Shown: positions 42,795 to 51,610 of the stretch, one piece after another
How the letters are laid out: every line of letters starts with the position of its first letter
Numbering within the stretch: the stretch's first letter is position 1
The notes under the pieces: model-generated
Seen by the model: the letters and a program-made list of their open reading frames with translations, nothing else
Told to the model about the DNA's origin: nothing
The model's database searches: none
Assembly: GCF_037104765.1 (NCBI RefSeq)
Contig: NZ_JBAWSY010000010.1
Span: forward strand, 59,134 to 123,133
Direction: 5' to 3'
DNA: 64,000 nt
Source: Psychrobacillus mangrovi
Lineage (GTDB): Bacteria; Bacillota; Bacilli; Bacillales_A; Planococcaceae
Position numbers and translations under genes: made by a program

Positions 42795-42813
42795 ATTAGT
42801 AACTGGTACTAAT
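42795..42813 (+). promoter_or_regulatory. FapR-type operator before fabI
   Basis: ATTAGTAACTGGTACTAAT is an interrupted palindrome (ATTAGTA-N5-TACTAAT) matching the FapR operator known upstream of fatty-acid synthesis genes in Bacilli. It lies about 40 bp before the start of fabI, predicting malonyl-CoA-relieved repression. Confidence 0.8.
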
Positions 42814-42853
42814 AATAGGTATAGTATATTCGTATAATAATTTGGAGGTATAT

Positions 42854-43633
42854 ATGAGAGATTTAATTCAATTAAAAGATAAGAATATTGTTGTTATGGG
42901 TGTTGCAAACGAGCGTAGTCTTGCATGGGGAGTAGCAAAGTCGCTTTATGAAGTCGGAGCAAACGTTATTTTTACTTACCGTAAAGAGCGTTCTCTAGGA
43001 AAGATTGAAAAGTTATTAGTAGATAATAATTTAGAAGCAAAACTTGTTGTCGCTTGTGATGTTAATAGCGATGATAGTATGAAAGCTGCTTTCGAACAAA
43101 TTGGAAATGAAGTAGGAGTAATCCACGGAGTAGTTCACTCTGTTGCGTTTGCCAATGGGGAAGATTTAAAAGGTGATTTTATAAACACTTCTAGAGATGG
43201 TTATGCATTTGCTCAAGATACAAGTGCATACTCACTTATTGCGGCAGCAAGAGAAGCAGCACCTTTCATGATAGAAGGTGGCTCTATTGTGACGATGACT
43301 TATTTAGGAGCAGAGCGAGTGTTAGAAGGATATAACGTAATGGGAATCGCTAAAGCATCATTAGAGGCTTCTGTTAAGTATTTAGCATTAGATTTAGGGA
43401 AAAATAATATTCGTGTGAATGCAGTTTCTGCTGGGGCAGTTCGGACACTAGCGGCAAAAGGCATTTCTTCTTTTAATACAATTTTGCATAAAATAGAAGA
43501 AACAGCTCCTTTAAAACGTAATGTAACACAAGAAGAAGTAGGGGATATGACGGTTGCTCTTCTAAGTAATCTATCAAGAGGTGTAACGGGAGAAGTTGTT
43601 TACGTCGATTCTGGATACAATATTATGGGTTAA
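42854..43633 (+). CDS. fabI: Enoyl-[acyl-carrier-protein] reductase (NADH/NADPH)
   Basis: 259 residues from ATG 42854 (GGAGG 5-6 nt upstream). FabI features: VVMGVANERSLAWGVAKSL with the split Gly motif of this family, HSVAFANGEDLKGDFINTSR, active-site YLGAERVLEGYNVMGIAKAS (Tyr-x6-Tyr-x-x-x-x-x-Lys arrangement of FabI) and RVNAVSAGAVRTLAAKGI. It performs the last reduction of each fatty-acid elongation cycle. Followed 23 bp later by a small helix-hairpin-helix protein gene, probably in the same transcript. Confidence 0.95.
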   Translation: MRDLIQLKDKNIVVMGVANERSLAWGVAKSLYEVGANVIFTYRKERSLGKIEKLLVDNNLEAKLVVACDVNSDDSMKAAFEQIGNEVGVIHGVVHSVAFANGEDLKGDFINTSRDGYAFAQDTSAYSLIAAAREAAPFMIEGGSIVTMTYLGAERVLEGYNVMGIAKASLEASVKYLALDLGKNNIRVNAVSAGAVRTLAAKGISSFNTILHKIEETAPLKRNVTQEEVGDMTVALLSNLSRGVTGEVVYVDSGYNIMG

Positions 43634-43656
43634 CCTCAAAAAAGAGGAGAGAGCAT

Positions 43657-43860
43657 ATGACGGATCAAAGCGATTTTCAAAAAATATTAGCAAAGCCTGC
43701 ACAACGAGCGCTAGCAGGAGCAAATATTGAAACCTTAGAACAATTATCGAAGTACTCCGAAGTAGAGATTATGGAGTTGCACGGAATTGGTCAAAATGCT
43801 TTCCAAAAGCTCCAAGAAGCACTTTCAGAAATAGGATTGTCTTTTGCTTCCAAAAAATAG
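43657..43860 (+). CDS. Small helix-hairpin-helix (RpoA C-terminal-like) protein
   Basis: 67 residues. LAKPAQRALAGANIETLEQL followed by SKYSEVEIMELHGIGQNAF and KLQEALSEIGLSF is the fold of RNA polymerase alpha C-terminal domains, here as a free-standing protein. The HGIGQNA hairpin could contact DNA backbone. Such proteins are frequent in Bacilli without known role. AGAGGAGAG precedes the ATG; a strong terminator follows. Confidence 0.85.
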   Translation: MTDQSDFQKILAKPAQRALAGANIETLEQLSKYSEVEIMELHGIGQNAFQKLQEALSEIGLSFASKK

Positions 43861-43902
43861 AGAGCAGGATGAAGTCACCGTGACTTCATCCTGCTCTCTT
43901 TT
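43861..43902 (+). terminator. Terminator of fabI operon
   Basis: A 17-bp perfect stem (AGAGCAGGATGAAGTCA / TGACTTCATCCTGCTCT) with a 3-nt loop, then TTTTTATTT. Confidence 0.92.
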
Positions 43903-44162
43903 TATTTAGGGGTCTATACTATTTCGGAATAAATTAAGCGCCCTCGTCCGTCGCGTTATTCGGAATGGAGCAGTTTGGAGATTCTCCTTATTAATCTATA
44001 AGTTTTTGTTTTTATCTTCTTTCAATGACAGTCCCTCTGCTTCTCATGATAAGTAATATGAAGTTGTTGAAGTGAGTTTACTACGTTAAAAGAATGAAGT
44101 CAACGTCAAACATGACATAGGAATTTATTTTGTGAATTTTTTGTTCAATTTTAAAAAATAAT

Positions 44163-44187
44163 GTTTTTTCATCATTTCAAAGGGTAA
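44163..44187 (+). promoter_or_regulatory. SigB-like general-stress promoter before katE
   Basis: GTTTTT (44163-44168), 13 bp, then GGGTAA (44182-44187) fits the SigB consensus GTTTAA-N12-15-GGGTAT. KatE of Bacillus subtilis is a known SigB target, which supports the call. The 43903-44162 stretch before it has no other recognised feature. Confidence 0.7.
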
Positions 44188-44227
44188 TTGTATGATATGT
44201 GATGAATTGAATGGAGGAGGAATAAGT

Positions 44228-46264
44228 TTGAATAAAAAGGTTAACGAAAATAGTAAAGATGAACAGTTAGAACAGTATCGTGTAGATGATAGAGAGAAAG
44301 CTCTAACGACAAATCAAGGATTAAAAGTTTCGGAGGATGAATTTTCTTTAAAAGCCGGCGAACGAGGTCCTACTCTCTTAGAGGATTTTCATTTTCGTGA
44401 AAAAATGACACATTTTGACCATGAGCGAATTCCCGAGCGAATTGTTCACGCTCGTGGCTATGCAGCACATGGAGTATTTGAGCTATATGAATCCTTGCAA
44501 CCTTATACAAAAGCGAAATTCTTGCAAACCCCTGGTGAAAAAACACCGGTTTTTGTAAGGTTTTCGACAGTAGCTGGTTCTCGTGGGTCGGGTGAGCTTG
44601 CTCGAGATGCACGTGGTTTTGCTACTAAATTTTATACAGAAGAGGGAAACTACGATTTAGTAGGAAATAATATTCCCGTATTTTTTATCCAAGATGCTAT
44701 TAAGTTCCCAGATTTAATACATGCTTTAAAACCAGAACCGCATAACGAAATCCCCCAAGCAGCAACTGCCCATGACACCTTTTGGGACTTTATCGCGAAC
44801 AATCAAGAGGCTGCCCATATGGTAATGTGGGCGATGTCAGATAGAGCCATACCACGCAGTTTCCGTATGATGGAAGGGTTTGGAGTAAATACATTCAGAT
44901 TTGTAAATGAGGAAGGAAAGTCCCATTTTGTAAAATTTCATTGGAAGCCAGTACTAGGTGTACATTCAGTCGTATGGGACGAAGCACAAAAGATAAACGG
45001 GAAAGACCCTGACTTCCATCGTCGAGATTTATATGAATCAATTGAAAATGGAAACTATCCGGAGTTCGAATTTGGCGTACAGTTAATAGCTGAAGAAGAT
45101 GAGTTTAAATTTGATTTTGATATTCTGGACCCGACAAAGTTATGGCCAGAGGAAGAAGTGCCTGTAAAAATTGTTGGAAAAATGACTTTGAATCGTAACG
45201 TAGATAATGTATTTGCCGAGACAGAACAAGTTGCATTCCATCCCGGTAGTGTAGTTCCTGGGATCGACTTTACGAACGATCCACTTCTACAGGGAAGATT
45301 GTTCTCATACACGGATACACAATTAATAAGACTTGGAGGTCCTAACTTCCATGAGCTGCCGATTAACCGTCCGGTATGCCCATTCCATAATAATCAACGA
45401 GATGGGTATGGAAGACAAACGATTAATGTGGGTAGAGTGAGCTATCATAAGAACTCATTAGCAGGAAATACCCCAACACCTGTGAGTGAGGCGGAGGGTG
45501 GATATGCACACTATCAGGAAAAAATCGATGCCCGCAAAGTTCGTGCTCGTAGTGAAAGCTTTAAAGATCATTTCTCTCAGGCTACTCTGTTTTGGAATAG
45601 TATGAGTAATCCTGAAAAAATTCATATTATTAATGCATTTAGCTTTGAACTCGGAAAATGTTTAGAAATATCAGTACGTCAACAAGTATTAGAGATGTTG
45701 GCAAACATTGATCTAGACTTAGCGACTAAAGTAGGCGAAAACCTGGGCCTAGTTGTCCAAGGAAATAATCTTACGTCGAATAGTAAATCATCTCCAGCTC
45801 TAAGTCAGCTGAATACTAAGATGAAGCCTGACACACGTAAAATTGCAGTGTTAGTAGGAGAGGGATTTGATGCTGACCTTGCAGCGGTTTTAGATGCTTT
45901 AAAAGCAAATGGAACACAGCCCGAAGTTGTAAGTGATCATGGAGGAGCAGTTACGGGAGAAGATGGATCCTTATTACCTGTAGACCATACTTTCCTAACT
46001 GCTGATTCTGTTTTGTTTGATGCAGTTTATGTGGTAAGTTCACAAGGGAAGACCTCAATGTATAACAAAGAAGCTTCCTACTTTATAAAAGAAGCATATG
46101 AGCATTACAAACCAATTGGTGCTTCATTTGGTGGGGAACAATTGATTGATGAACTTCGACTAACAGGACAACTAGGTGTACTCACGAAAGAAACTGGAAA
46201 TAGTTTTGTTGATAGTTTTATAAATTTAATAGCAAACCATCGTTTCTGGGATCGAGCGGTCTAA
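44228..46264 (+). CDS. katE: Large-subunit catalase (KatE type) with C-terminal domain
   Basis: 678 residues from TTG 44228 (GGAGGAGG 6 nt upstream); the next residues NKKVNENSKDEQLEQYR match KatE N-termini, and ATG 44192 precedes the ribosome site. Catalytic His in RIVHARGYAAHG, Asn in YDLVGNNIPVFFIQDA, haem Tyr region RLFSYTDTQLIRLGGPNF. After the catalase core comes a glutamine-amidotransferase-like domain (RKIAVLVGEGFDADLAAVLD to the end) typical of clade 2 enzymes. It breaks down hydrogen peroxide and probably protects stressed or sporulating cells. Confidence 0.95.
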   Translation: MNKKVNENSKDEQLEQYRVDDREKALTTNQGLKVSEDEFSLKAGERGPTLLEDFHFREKMTHFDHERIPERIVHARGYAAHGVFELYESLQPYTKAKFLQTPGEKTPVFVRFSTVAGSRGSGELARDARGFATKFYTEEGNYDLVGNNIPVFFIQDAIKFPDLIHALKPEPHNEIPQAATAHDTFWDFIANNQEAAHMVMWAMSDRAIPRSFRMMEGFGVNTFRFVNEEGKSHFVKFHWKPVLGVHSVVWDEAQKINGKDPDFHRRDLYESIENGNYPEFEFGVQLIAEEDEFKFDFDILDPTKLWPEEEVPVKIVGKMTLNRNVDNVFAETEQVAFHPGSVVPGIDFTNDPLLQGRLFSYTDTQLIRLGGPNFHELPINRPVCPFHNNQRDGYGRQTINVGRVSYHKNSLAGNTPTPVSEAEGGYAHYQEKIDARKVRARSESFKDHFSQATLFWNSMSNPEKIHIINAFSFELGKCLEISVRQQVLEMLANIDLDLATKVGENLGLVVQGNNLTSNSKSSPALSQLNTKMKPDTRKIAVLVGEGFDADLAAVLDALKANGTQPEVVSDHGGAVTGEDGSLLPVDHTFLTADSVLFDAVYVVSSQGKTSMYNKEASYFIKEAYEHYKPIGASFGGEQLIDELRLTGQLGVLTKETGNSFVDSFINLIANHRFWDRAV

Positions 46265-46271
46265 ATTATTT

Positions 46272-46310
46272 AAAGGCAAGTCCATACAGTTTGGACTTGC
46301 CTTTTCTATT
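46272..46310 (+). terminator. Terminator of katE
   Basis: AAAGGCAAGTCCA pairs with TGGACTTGCCTTT, followed by TCTATTAT. Confidence 0.88.
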
Positions 46311-46357
46311 ATATTATAAAAAAAATGATAGAAAAATGTAGAGGGGTAGCGTAATGC

Positions 46358-46897
46358 TTAGCGTTTAGCCGCACGAGGCCAAATGTAATATGAAATGGAT
46401 ATGACGAAATCTATGCCAAGCACAATGCTCCAAACCTTTAATGTACCTGACAAAGCCTCAGATCTTGAAGAATCATCGATTAAATAAATTAAAACAAGGA
46501 GTAGTCCTCCTCCGATAATATAAGCGAGTAGATGTTGAAGAGTACCCTTCATCGATTGTTTTGCGTATTCCATCCCCGTTTTACGAACTGGTTTTGTCCC
46601 TTGTTTTTGTACATAATACAGAAACTTCTCATCTGCCCAATGAATCATACTTTTACCAAAGGCGATAGATGTTCCCAGATAAATCGCCGCAATTGCATGT
46701 GCCATCGTTGCAGTTGCCCCGTTATATAAATCAGTAGCTGTAATGACTAAAAGAATTAAATCAATTACTGGTGTAAGAGCAAGAAAGAAAAGGCCGAGTC
46801 GTTCCCGTTTTAAGATATATCTAGTAATGAGCCCTAGTAAAATAACGACCCAAAATCCAACTTCACAAGCAATAATTGTCCATGCGATGAAATTCAA
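46358..46897 (-). CDS. YmcC-like integral membrane protein
   Basis: 179 residues from TTG 46897 (AAAGGGGTG 6 nt upstream). Five membrane helices, with polar loop signatures RYILKRERLGLFFLALTPVI, YNGATATMAHAIAAIYLGTS and GKSMIHWADEKFLYYV. The pattern resembles the Bacillus YmcC family of unknown function. It is convergent with katE and monocistronic. Confidence 0.7.
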   Translation of the reverse strand: MNFIAWTIIACEVGFWVVILLGLITRYILKRERLGLFFLALTPVIDLILLVITATDLYNGATATMAHAIAAIYLGTSIAFGKSMIHWADEKFLYYVQKQGTKPVRKTGMEYAKQSMKGTLQHLLAYIIGGGLLLVLIYLIDDSSRSEALSGTLKVWSIVLGIDFVISISYYIWPRAAKR

Positions 46898-47161
46898 GTT
46901 AACACCCCTTTCGAAGGATTACTATTTTTTTAATTGACCTCGTCCTAACTCCCTTTTATCCTTTCATTATTTATTTTAAAAAGCAATCAGAATTTAAGCA
47001 TAAAATAAATATTTCTCTAATAATAATAAATTATCGCAATAATAAATTATTATATAGGGCAGGTGAATGAAAAATCAAAAGTAGAAGCGTTTTGCAAAAT
47101 CTTGGGAATACTGAAATTGAAATGATACTACTGAAATTTCTATAAAGGAGATGGTTTTCAA

Positions 47162-47845
47162 ATGAATACAAATATACCATCTCAATTACAGCCTTTTATT
47201 CAAATGGTAGATTTTATTGGAATGGCGATGGGAAACAATTGTGAAGTAGTTCTTCATGATGTCAGCAAGATTGAACATTCTATAGTAGCGATCAAAAATA
47301 ACCATATTAGTAATCGCAAAGTAGGTGGTTCACTAACCGATTTAGCATTGAAAATTTTAAAAGACAAGTCTTATGAGGAAAAAGATTTTTTAATTAATTA
47401 TTCTGGGAAAACACAAGATGGTAAAATTCTGCGATCTTCTACCTTTTTTATTAAAGATGAATACGGGAATGTGATTGGCATGCTTTGCTTAAATATGGAT
47501 GTTAGCAAGATCGTTGAAACTAGGAATCTATTAGATAGTTTAATAAGCGGAATAAGCACAAAAAATCAAAATAGCACATATTTAGATGAAAATTTGCCAA
47601 CTAATGAAGATGGCCCAATGGAAGATTTATCTACGTCAATTGAGGAGTTAACCTCTTCCATAATATTAAGAACAATTGCAGAAACAAATATTCCTCCTTA
47701 TCGAATGTCAGCAAATGAAAAAATGGATGTAGTGAAACAATTAAATGAGAAAGGGGTGTTTTTGATAAAAGGTGCTGTTTCAGAAGTTGCATTGCATCTT
47801 AAAACTTCAGAAGCTACCGTTTATAGGTACTTAAATAAAATATGA
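47162..47845 (+). CDS. YheO/DauR-family transcriptional regulator
   Basis: 227 residues. The N-terminal PAS-like ligand domain (about 5-120) has the family signature NCEVVLHDVSKIEHSIVAIK and NHISNRKVGGSLTD. The C-terminal HTH (about 170-227) reads KMDVVKQLNEKGVFLIKGAV and SEVALHLKTSEATVYRYLNK. DauR controls D-arginine use in Pseudomonas; relatives sense amino-acid-like ligands. It is first in an apparent operon with a C-S lyase, an amino-acid permease and a double-AhpD protein, which it probably controls. AAGGAGAT precedes the ATG. Confidence 0.85.
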   Translation: MNTNIPSQLQPFIQMVDFIGMAMGNNCEVVLHDVSKIEHSIVAIKNNHISNRKVGGSLTDLALKILKDKSYEEKDFLINYSGKTQDGKILRSSTFFIKDEYGNVIGMLCLNMDVSKIVETRNLLDSLISGISTKNQNSTYLDENLPTNEDGPMEDLSTSIEELTSSIILRTIAETNIPPYRMSANEKMDVVKQLNEKGVFLIKGAVSEVALHLKTSEATVYRYLNKI

Positions 47846-47859
47846 AAGGTTGATCTTTA

Positions 47860-49038
47860 TTGAAATATAATTTTGATGAAATAGTTAATAGAAAAGGGAC
47901 CTATTCCCTTAAATGGGATGGGGGTGAATTGATTAAAGAGATAGGATTTACTGATAGATATGATGAAGAGACGCTGCCATTATTTACTGCAGATATGGAT
48001 TTACCAGTGCCTCAGTCTTTAATCGAAGCTTTGCATAAAACCGTAAATCATAAAATATTTGGTTATTCCATATTTCCGAAAGAGTACTATGAAGCAATCC
48101 AATCGTGGTTTAAAAATAGACATGACTGGGAGATTAAGAAGGAGGAAATTATTTATAGCCCTGGAACCGTTCATGCTTTAAACATTGCTGTAAAAGCATT
48201 TACAAATTCAGGTGATGGAGTTATTATTCAACGTCCAGTGTACCCTCCTTTTACATCTGCAATTGAAGGAAATGGACGAAAAGTCATTAATAATACGCTT
48301 TTATGTGACGAAAATGGATATTATTCTATAGACTTTGTTGATTTTGAAGAAAAAGCAAAAGAAGAAAGTACCAAATTATTTATTTTATGTAATCCACACA
48401 ATCCAGTAGGAAGAGTTTTTAATATAGAAGAGCTAACAAGATTATCAGATATTTGTGCAGATAATAATGTGTTAATCATTGCAGATGAAATTCATGGAGA
48501 TTTAATTAGGCGAAATCAAACTTTTTTCCCAATTTCAAAGGTTACTAATAATGCTGGTCATATAATTACATGTACTGCGATTAACAAAACATTTAATGTG
48601 GCAGGTCTCCATTGTACAAATATTATTATATCGAATCCGAAACTTAGAAAAATATTTAGTGAAGAAATGGGTTTTCAATTAGCATCTCCGTTCACAATTG
48701 CAGCATTAATTGCTGTATACAACGATGGTGAAGAGTGGTTAGAACAATTGAAAGAATACATCGATGAAACAATCGAATGGGTAATAAAATTTTTAGCAGA
48801 AAAAATGCCTCAAGTTAAAGTGAGAATACCTGAAGGGACATATATTTTGTGGATGGATTTTAGTGCATATGGTCTTTCACCCGAAGAAGTACATGAACGC
48901 ATATACAATAAAGCAAATGTACTTTTGGAAGACGGAATTATGTTTGGAGAGGAAGGGTTATATTATCAAAGAATTTGTATTCCTTCACCACGCTCGATTA
49001 TTAAAGATGCTTTTGAAAGAATATCAAAGGAATTTTAA
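47860..49038 (+). CDS. PatB/MalY-type cystathionine beta-lyase (C-S lyase)
   Basis: 392 residues from TTG 47860, 14 bp after the regulator. PatB features: WDGGELIKEIGFTDRYDEET, LPLFTADMDLPVPQSLIEAL, IIYSPGTVHALNIAVKAF, LCNPHNPVGRVF and the PLP Lys in TAINKTFNVAGLHCTN. It splits cysteine S-conjugates or cystathionine to a thiol, pyruvate and ammonia. Next to a permease and a regulator this suggests uptake and breakdown of a sulfur amino acid or conjugate. Confidence 0.9.
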   Translation: MKYNFDEIVNRKGTYSLKWDGGELIKEIGFTDRYDEETLPLFTADMDLPVPQSLIEALHKTVNHKIFGYSIFPKEYYEAIQSWFKNRHDWEIKKEEIIYSPGTVHALNIAVKAFTNSGDGVIIQRPVYPPFTSAIEGNGRKVINNTLLCDENGYYSIDFVDFEEKAKEESTKLFILCNPHNPVGRVFNIEELTRLSDICADNNVLIIADEIHGDLIRRNQTFFPISKVTNNAGHIITCTAINKTFNVAGLHCTNIIISNPKLRKIFSEEMGFQLASPFTIAALIAVYNDGEEWLEQLKEYIDETIEWVIKFLAEKMPQVKVRIPEGTYILWMDFSAYGLSPEEVHERIYNKANVLLEDGIMFGEEGLYYQRICIPSPRSIIKDAFERISKEF

Positions 49039-49102
49039 TGGTTCTTTAAATTTTTTTAAGTAAAATAAACTGAATTTTCAAATAAAAAAAGGGGTGAGCA
49101 AA

Positions 49103-50497
49103 ATGGCAAGTCAAGAGGCAAAATTAAAAAAGGTATTAGGTCTAGGAGATGTAATGAGTATAGGGGTAGGGCAAATTATTGGAGCAGGTGTTATGGCTCT
49201 AACTGGTATTGCAATTGGAATGACCGGCAGTGGAGTTGTTTTAGCTTTTATTGTTTCATCTATTTTTACACTGTTTATGGTTCTCCCTACAGCAGTAATG
49301 GGATCTGCACTACCTACAACGGGGGGGAATTATAAGTACGCTAGTCGATTGTTGTCTCCTAAAATTGGATTTTTTTGGCTATCATTATTTATACTTGGTC
49401 AATTAACAATTGCTATGTATGCTATATCATTCGCAGACTATGTACAGGGACTTGTTCCAAATGCACCACTTAAACTAGTTGCATTTACATTATTGACAAT
49501 ATTTTTTATTGCTAATTTAGTAGGTGTGAAATTTGCTGCATTAATAGAGAAATTAATGGTTATTATCTTGCTTCTTGCATTAATCGTATTTGTAGCATGG
49601 GGAATGCCTGAAGTTAATTACGCTGTTCTTAATTCAAAGGATATGTTTCCCTCCGGATTTGTTGGATTTTTTATGGCCGTTGGGTTGCTTTCATTTGCAA
49701 CAGGAGGAGCATCAGTGGTCGCAGAACTTGGTGGAGAAATGAAAAATCCAGGAAGAGATATACCACTTACTATAATAGTGACGACAATAGCAGTCGGAGT
49801 TTTATATGCTTTTATGGCGTTAATTGCAGTAGGCGTATTACCGATAGCAGATGTTGCAAATCAGCCATTAACGGATGTTGCCAAAGCTATTTTACCTGAA
49901 TCACTTTTCGTTTTCTTTATTGTTGGTGGAGCAATGTTTGCACTTGCTACTACGTTAAATGCAACTCTGTCTTGGGTTACAAAAGGAATTATGATTGCTT
50001 GTGAAGACGGATGGCTTCCAAAATCATTAGGTAAAGTGAATGATAGATTTGGGACGCCACATTGGTTACTGACGATAATTTATGTTATTGGTGTAATTCC
50101 AATCATTACTGGATTGCCATTAACAGTTATTTCTGCATTAGGAACGGGAGTTTTCTTGATAGCTGGAGTTATTCCTATTATCGCTGCAACACAATTACCC
50201 AAAAAATATCCTGAACAATATAACAAAGCACCTTTTAAATTATCTCCTAGAACTTTAAATATTACTGTTTGTATTGCTGTATTTTTGTTGCTTTTCCAAG
50301 GTTTTTTACTCATGTCCTCCTTATCTTCTAAAATTATTATTGGAACAATTGCTTACATGGTTGTTGCAATCGTTTATGTGATCATTGTCGGTAAAAAGTA
50401 TGGTTTGAATAAAAAGTTAAGCTTTAACGTTGATTCAGATAATGCTAACACTGTAAAGAGAGAAGAAACTGCTGCTACTGTTGAAGAAAAACTATAA
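49103..50497 (+). CDS. APC-superfamily amino acid permease
   Basis: 464 residues from ATG 49103 (AGGGGTG 6 nt upstream; GTG 49094 lies within it). Twelve membrane helices: VMSIGVGQIIGAGVMALTGI in helix 1 with the unwound GxGxIIGAG substrate motif, LPTTGGNYKYASRLLSPKIG, then FATGGASVVAELGGEMKNPG in helix 6-7. It should import an amino acid, presumably the C-S lyase substrate. Confidence 0.88.
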   Translation: MASQEAKLKKVLGLGDVMSIGVGQIIGAGVMALTGIAIGMTGSGVVLAFIVSSIFTLFMVLPTAVMGSALPTTGGNYKYASRLLSPKIGFFWLSLFILGQLTIAMYAISFADYVQGLVPNAPLKLVAFTLLTIFFIANLVGVKFAALIEKLMVIILLLALIVFVAWGMPEVNYAVLNSKDMFPSGFVGFFMAVGLLSFATGGASVVAELGGEMKNPGRDIPLTIIVTTIAVGVLYAFMALIAVGVLPIADVANQPLTDVAKAILPESLFVFFIVGGAMFALATTLNATLSWVTKGIMIACEDGWLPKSLGKVNDRFGTPHWLLTIIYVIGVIPIITGLPLTVISALGTGVFLIAGVIPIIAATQLPKKYPEQYNKAPFKLSPRTLNITVCIAVFLLLFQGFLLMSSLSSKIIIGTIAYMVVAIVYVIIVGKKYGLNKKLSFNVDSDNANTVKREETAATVEEKL

Positions 50498-50521
50498 AAA
50501 ATTTTAAATGGAGGTTTTACA

Positions 50522-51178
50522 TTGACAAACGATAGTTTATATCTAAAATCAAATGCTAGAAGAATATTAGAATTAGGAAAGCTTGCACCTGACACATTTA
50601 AAGCATTTATTGCATTCGATCAAGTGGCATTGGCTGACGGACTTATTCCGAAGAAAACGAAGGAATTAATTGCTGTAGCAATTGCACATGTAACAGGCTG
50701 CCCATATTGCATTGAGGCTCATGTATCAGCTGCCAAAAAGTTAGAAGCCTCTAAAGAAGAAATTTTAGAAGCTGTTATGGTTGCTACTGCCCTAAAAGCT
50801 GGTTCAGCACTTGCACATGGTCTAAATGGTCTGAATGCTTTTACAGAAACAAAAGATGATGAAATGTATAAAAAATCTAATATGTTGAGATTTAAAGAAT
50901 TAAGTGAATTAGATCCAGATTCATTTAAAGCATTCAATAAATTCGATATGGAAGCAATGAAACCTGGATTAATTGGTAGAAAAGATAAGGAATTAATAGC
51001 TATTGCAGTTGCGCATGTAACTGGTTGCGCTTATTGCATTGAAATACACACTAAAAAAGCTAAACAATTAGATGTTTCATTAGAAGAAATTACAGAAGCG
51101 ATTTTCGTAGCTACAGCCTTAAAAGCAGGTTCCGCACTTGCACATAGTGTAAATGCTTTAAATGCATTTGAAGGCTAA
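50522..51178 (+). CDS. Tandem AhpD-like (carboxymuconolactone decarboxylase family) protein
   Basis: 218 residues from TTG 50522 (GGAGG 7 nt upstream). Two near-identical AhpD modules, at about 15-105 and 124-216. Each has a CxxC-x3-H redox centre: HVTGCPYCIEAHV and HVTGCAYCIEIHT, followed by ATALKAGSALAH. AhpD proteins pass electrons to peroxiredoxins or act as small thiol reductases. Single-module AhpD proteins normally trimerise; here a duplication fused two. Its place after a C-S lyase suggests handling of thiols or peroxide. Confidence 0.88.
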   Translation: MTNDSLYLKSNARRILELGKLAPDTFKAFIAFDQVALADGLIPKKTKELIAVAIAHVTGCPYCIEAHVSAAKKLEASKEEILEAVMVATALKAGSALAHGLNGLNAFTETKDDEMYKKSNMLRFKELSELDPDSFKAFNKFDMEAMKPGLIGRKDKELIAIAVAHVTGCAYCIEIHTKKAKQLDVSLEEITEAIFVATALKAGSALAHSVNALNAFEG

Positions 51179-51205
51179 CTTAGGTGAATTTGAGTGTTAA
51201 TTAGC

Positions 51206-51234
51206 TTTACTTATTCAGTTGTTTTTGTTATATT
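51206..51234 (+). promoter_or_regulatory. Candidate promoter of the MetRS T-box transcript
   Basis: TTTACT (51206-51211) and TATATT (51229-51234), 17 bp apart. The -35 is weak. Confidence 0.45.
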
Positions 51235-51249
51235 CTGATAAACGAATAT

Positions 51250-51577
51250 CCACAAGCTATGAAGAGAAAAGTAAAATGATGTTGTTTTTTAAAAAGAGAG
51301 CTTTGTTCGCTGAAAAAAAGCAAAAAACACTTATTTGAAAAATGGTCTCTGAGCTTCGTACTGAACGTATAATACGGCGGATGCAACAGATGGAAAACTC
51401 TTGTTGTAAATACTCCGAGGTGTAATTATCACTAGTAAGCTACGACAAGAATCGGCACTTGTTATAAAGGCCGGAGTATTAGTTTTTGATACTCGCTAAG
51501 GTAAGCAACGGGAGTTGTTTATAAATTTAGGTGGTACCACGAGTTTAACCTCGTCCTTTTTAGGACGGGGTTTTTTG
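51250..51577 (+). ncRNA. T-box leader (methionine) of second MetRS gene
   Basis: It carries the T-box AGGTGGTACCACG (51529-51541), which pairs with uncharged tRNA acceptor ends. A terminator follows at once (CCTCGTCC / AGGACGGGG then TTTTTT, 51549-51577). In Stem I, GAGAG near 51295 pairs with CTCTG near 51347, leaving ATG (51342-51344) as the likely specifier codon, fitting methionine. Transcription should read through only when tRNA-Met is uncharged. Specifier placement is by eye. Confidence 0.88.
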
Positions 51578-51610
51578 TTTTTTATTTTTTCATAAAAAGG
51601 GGATGTCATA

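Noticed and set aside
43930..43990. Small GC-rich patch after the fabI terminator, considered as another MITE-like copy
   Set aside because: It shares no run with the element ends or core beyond short GC-rich words.
47075..47100. cre-like AGAAGCGTTTTGCA before the YheO-like regulator
   Set aside because: It misses fixed positions of the cre consensus and is not palindromic enough to call.
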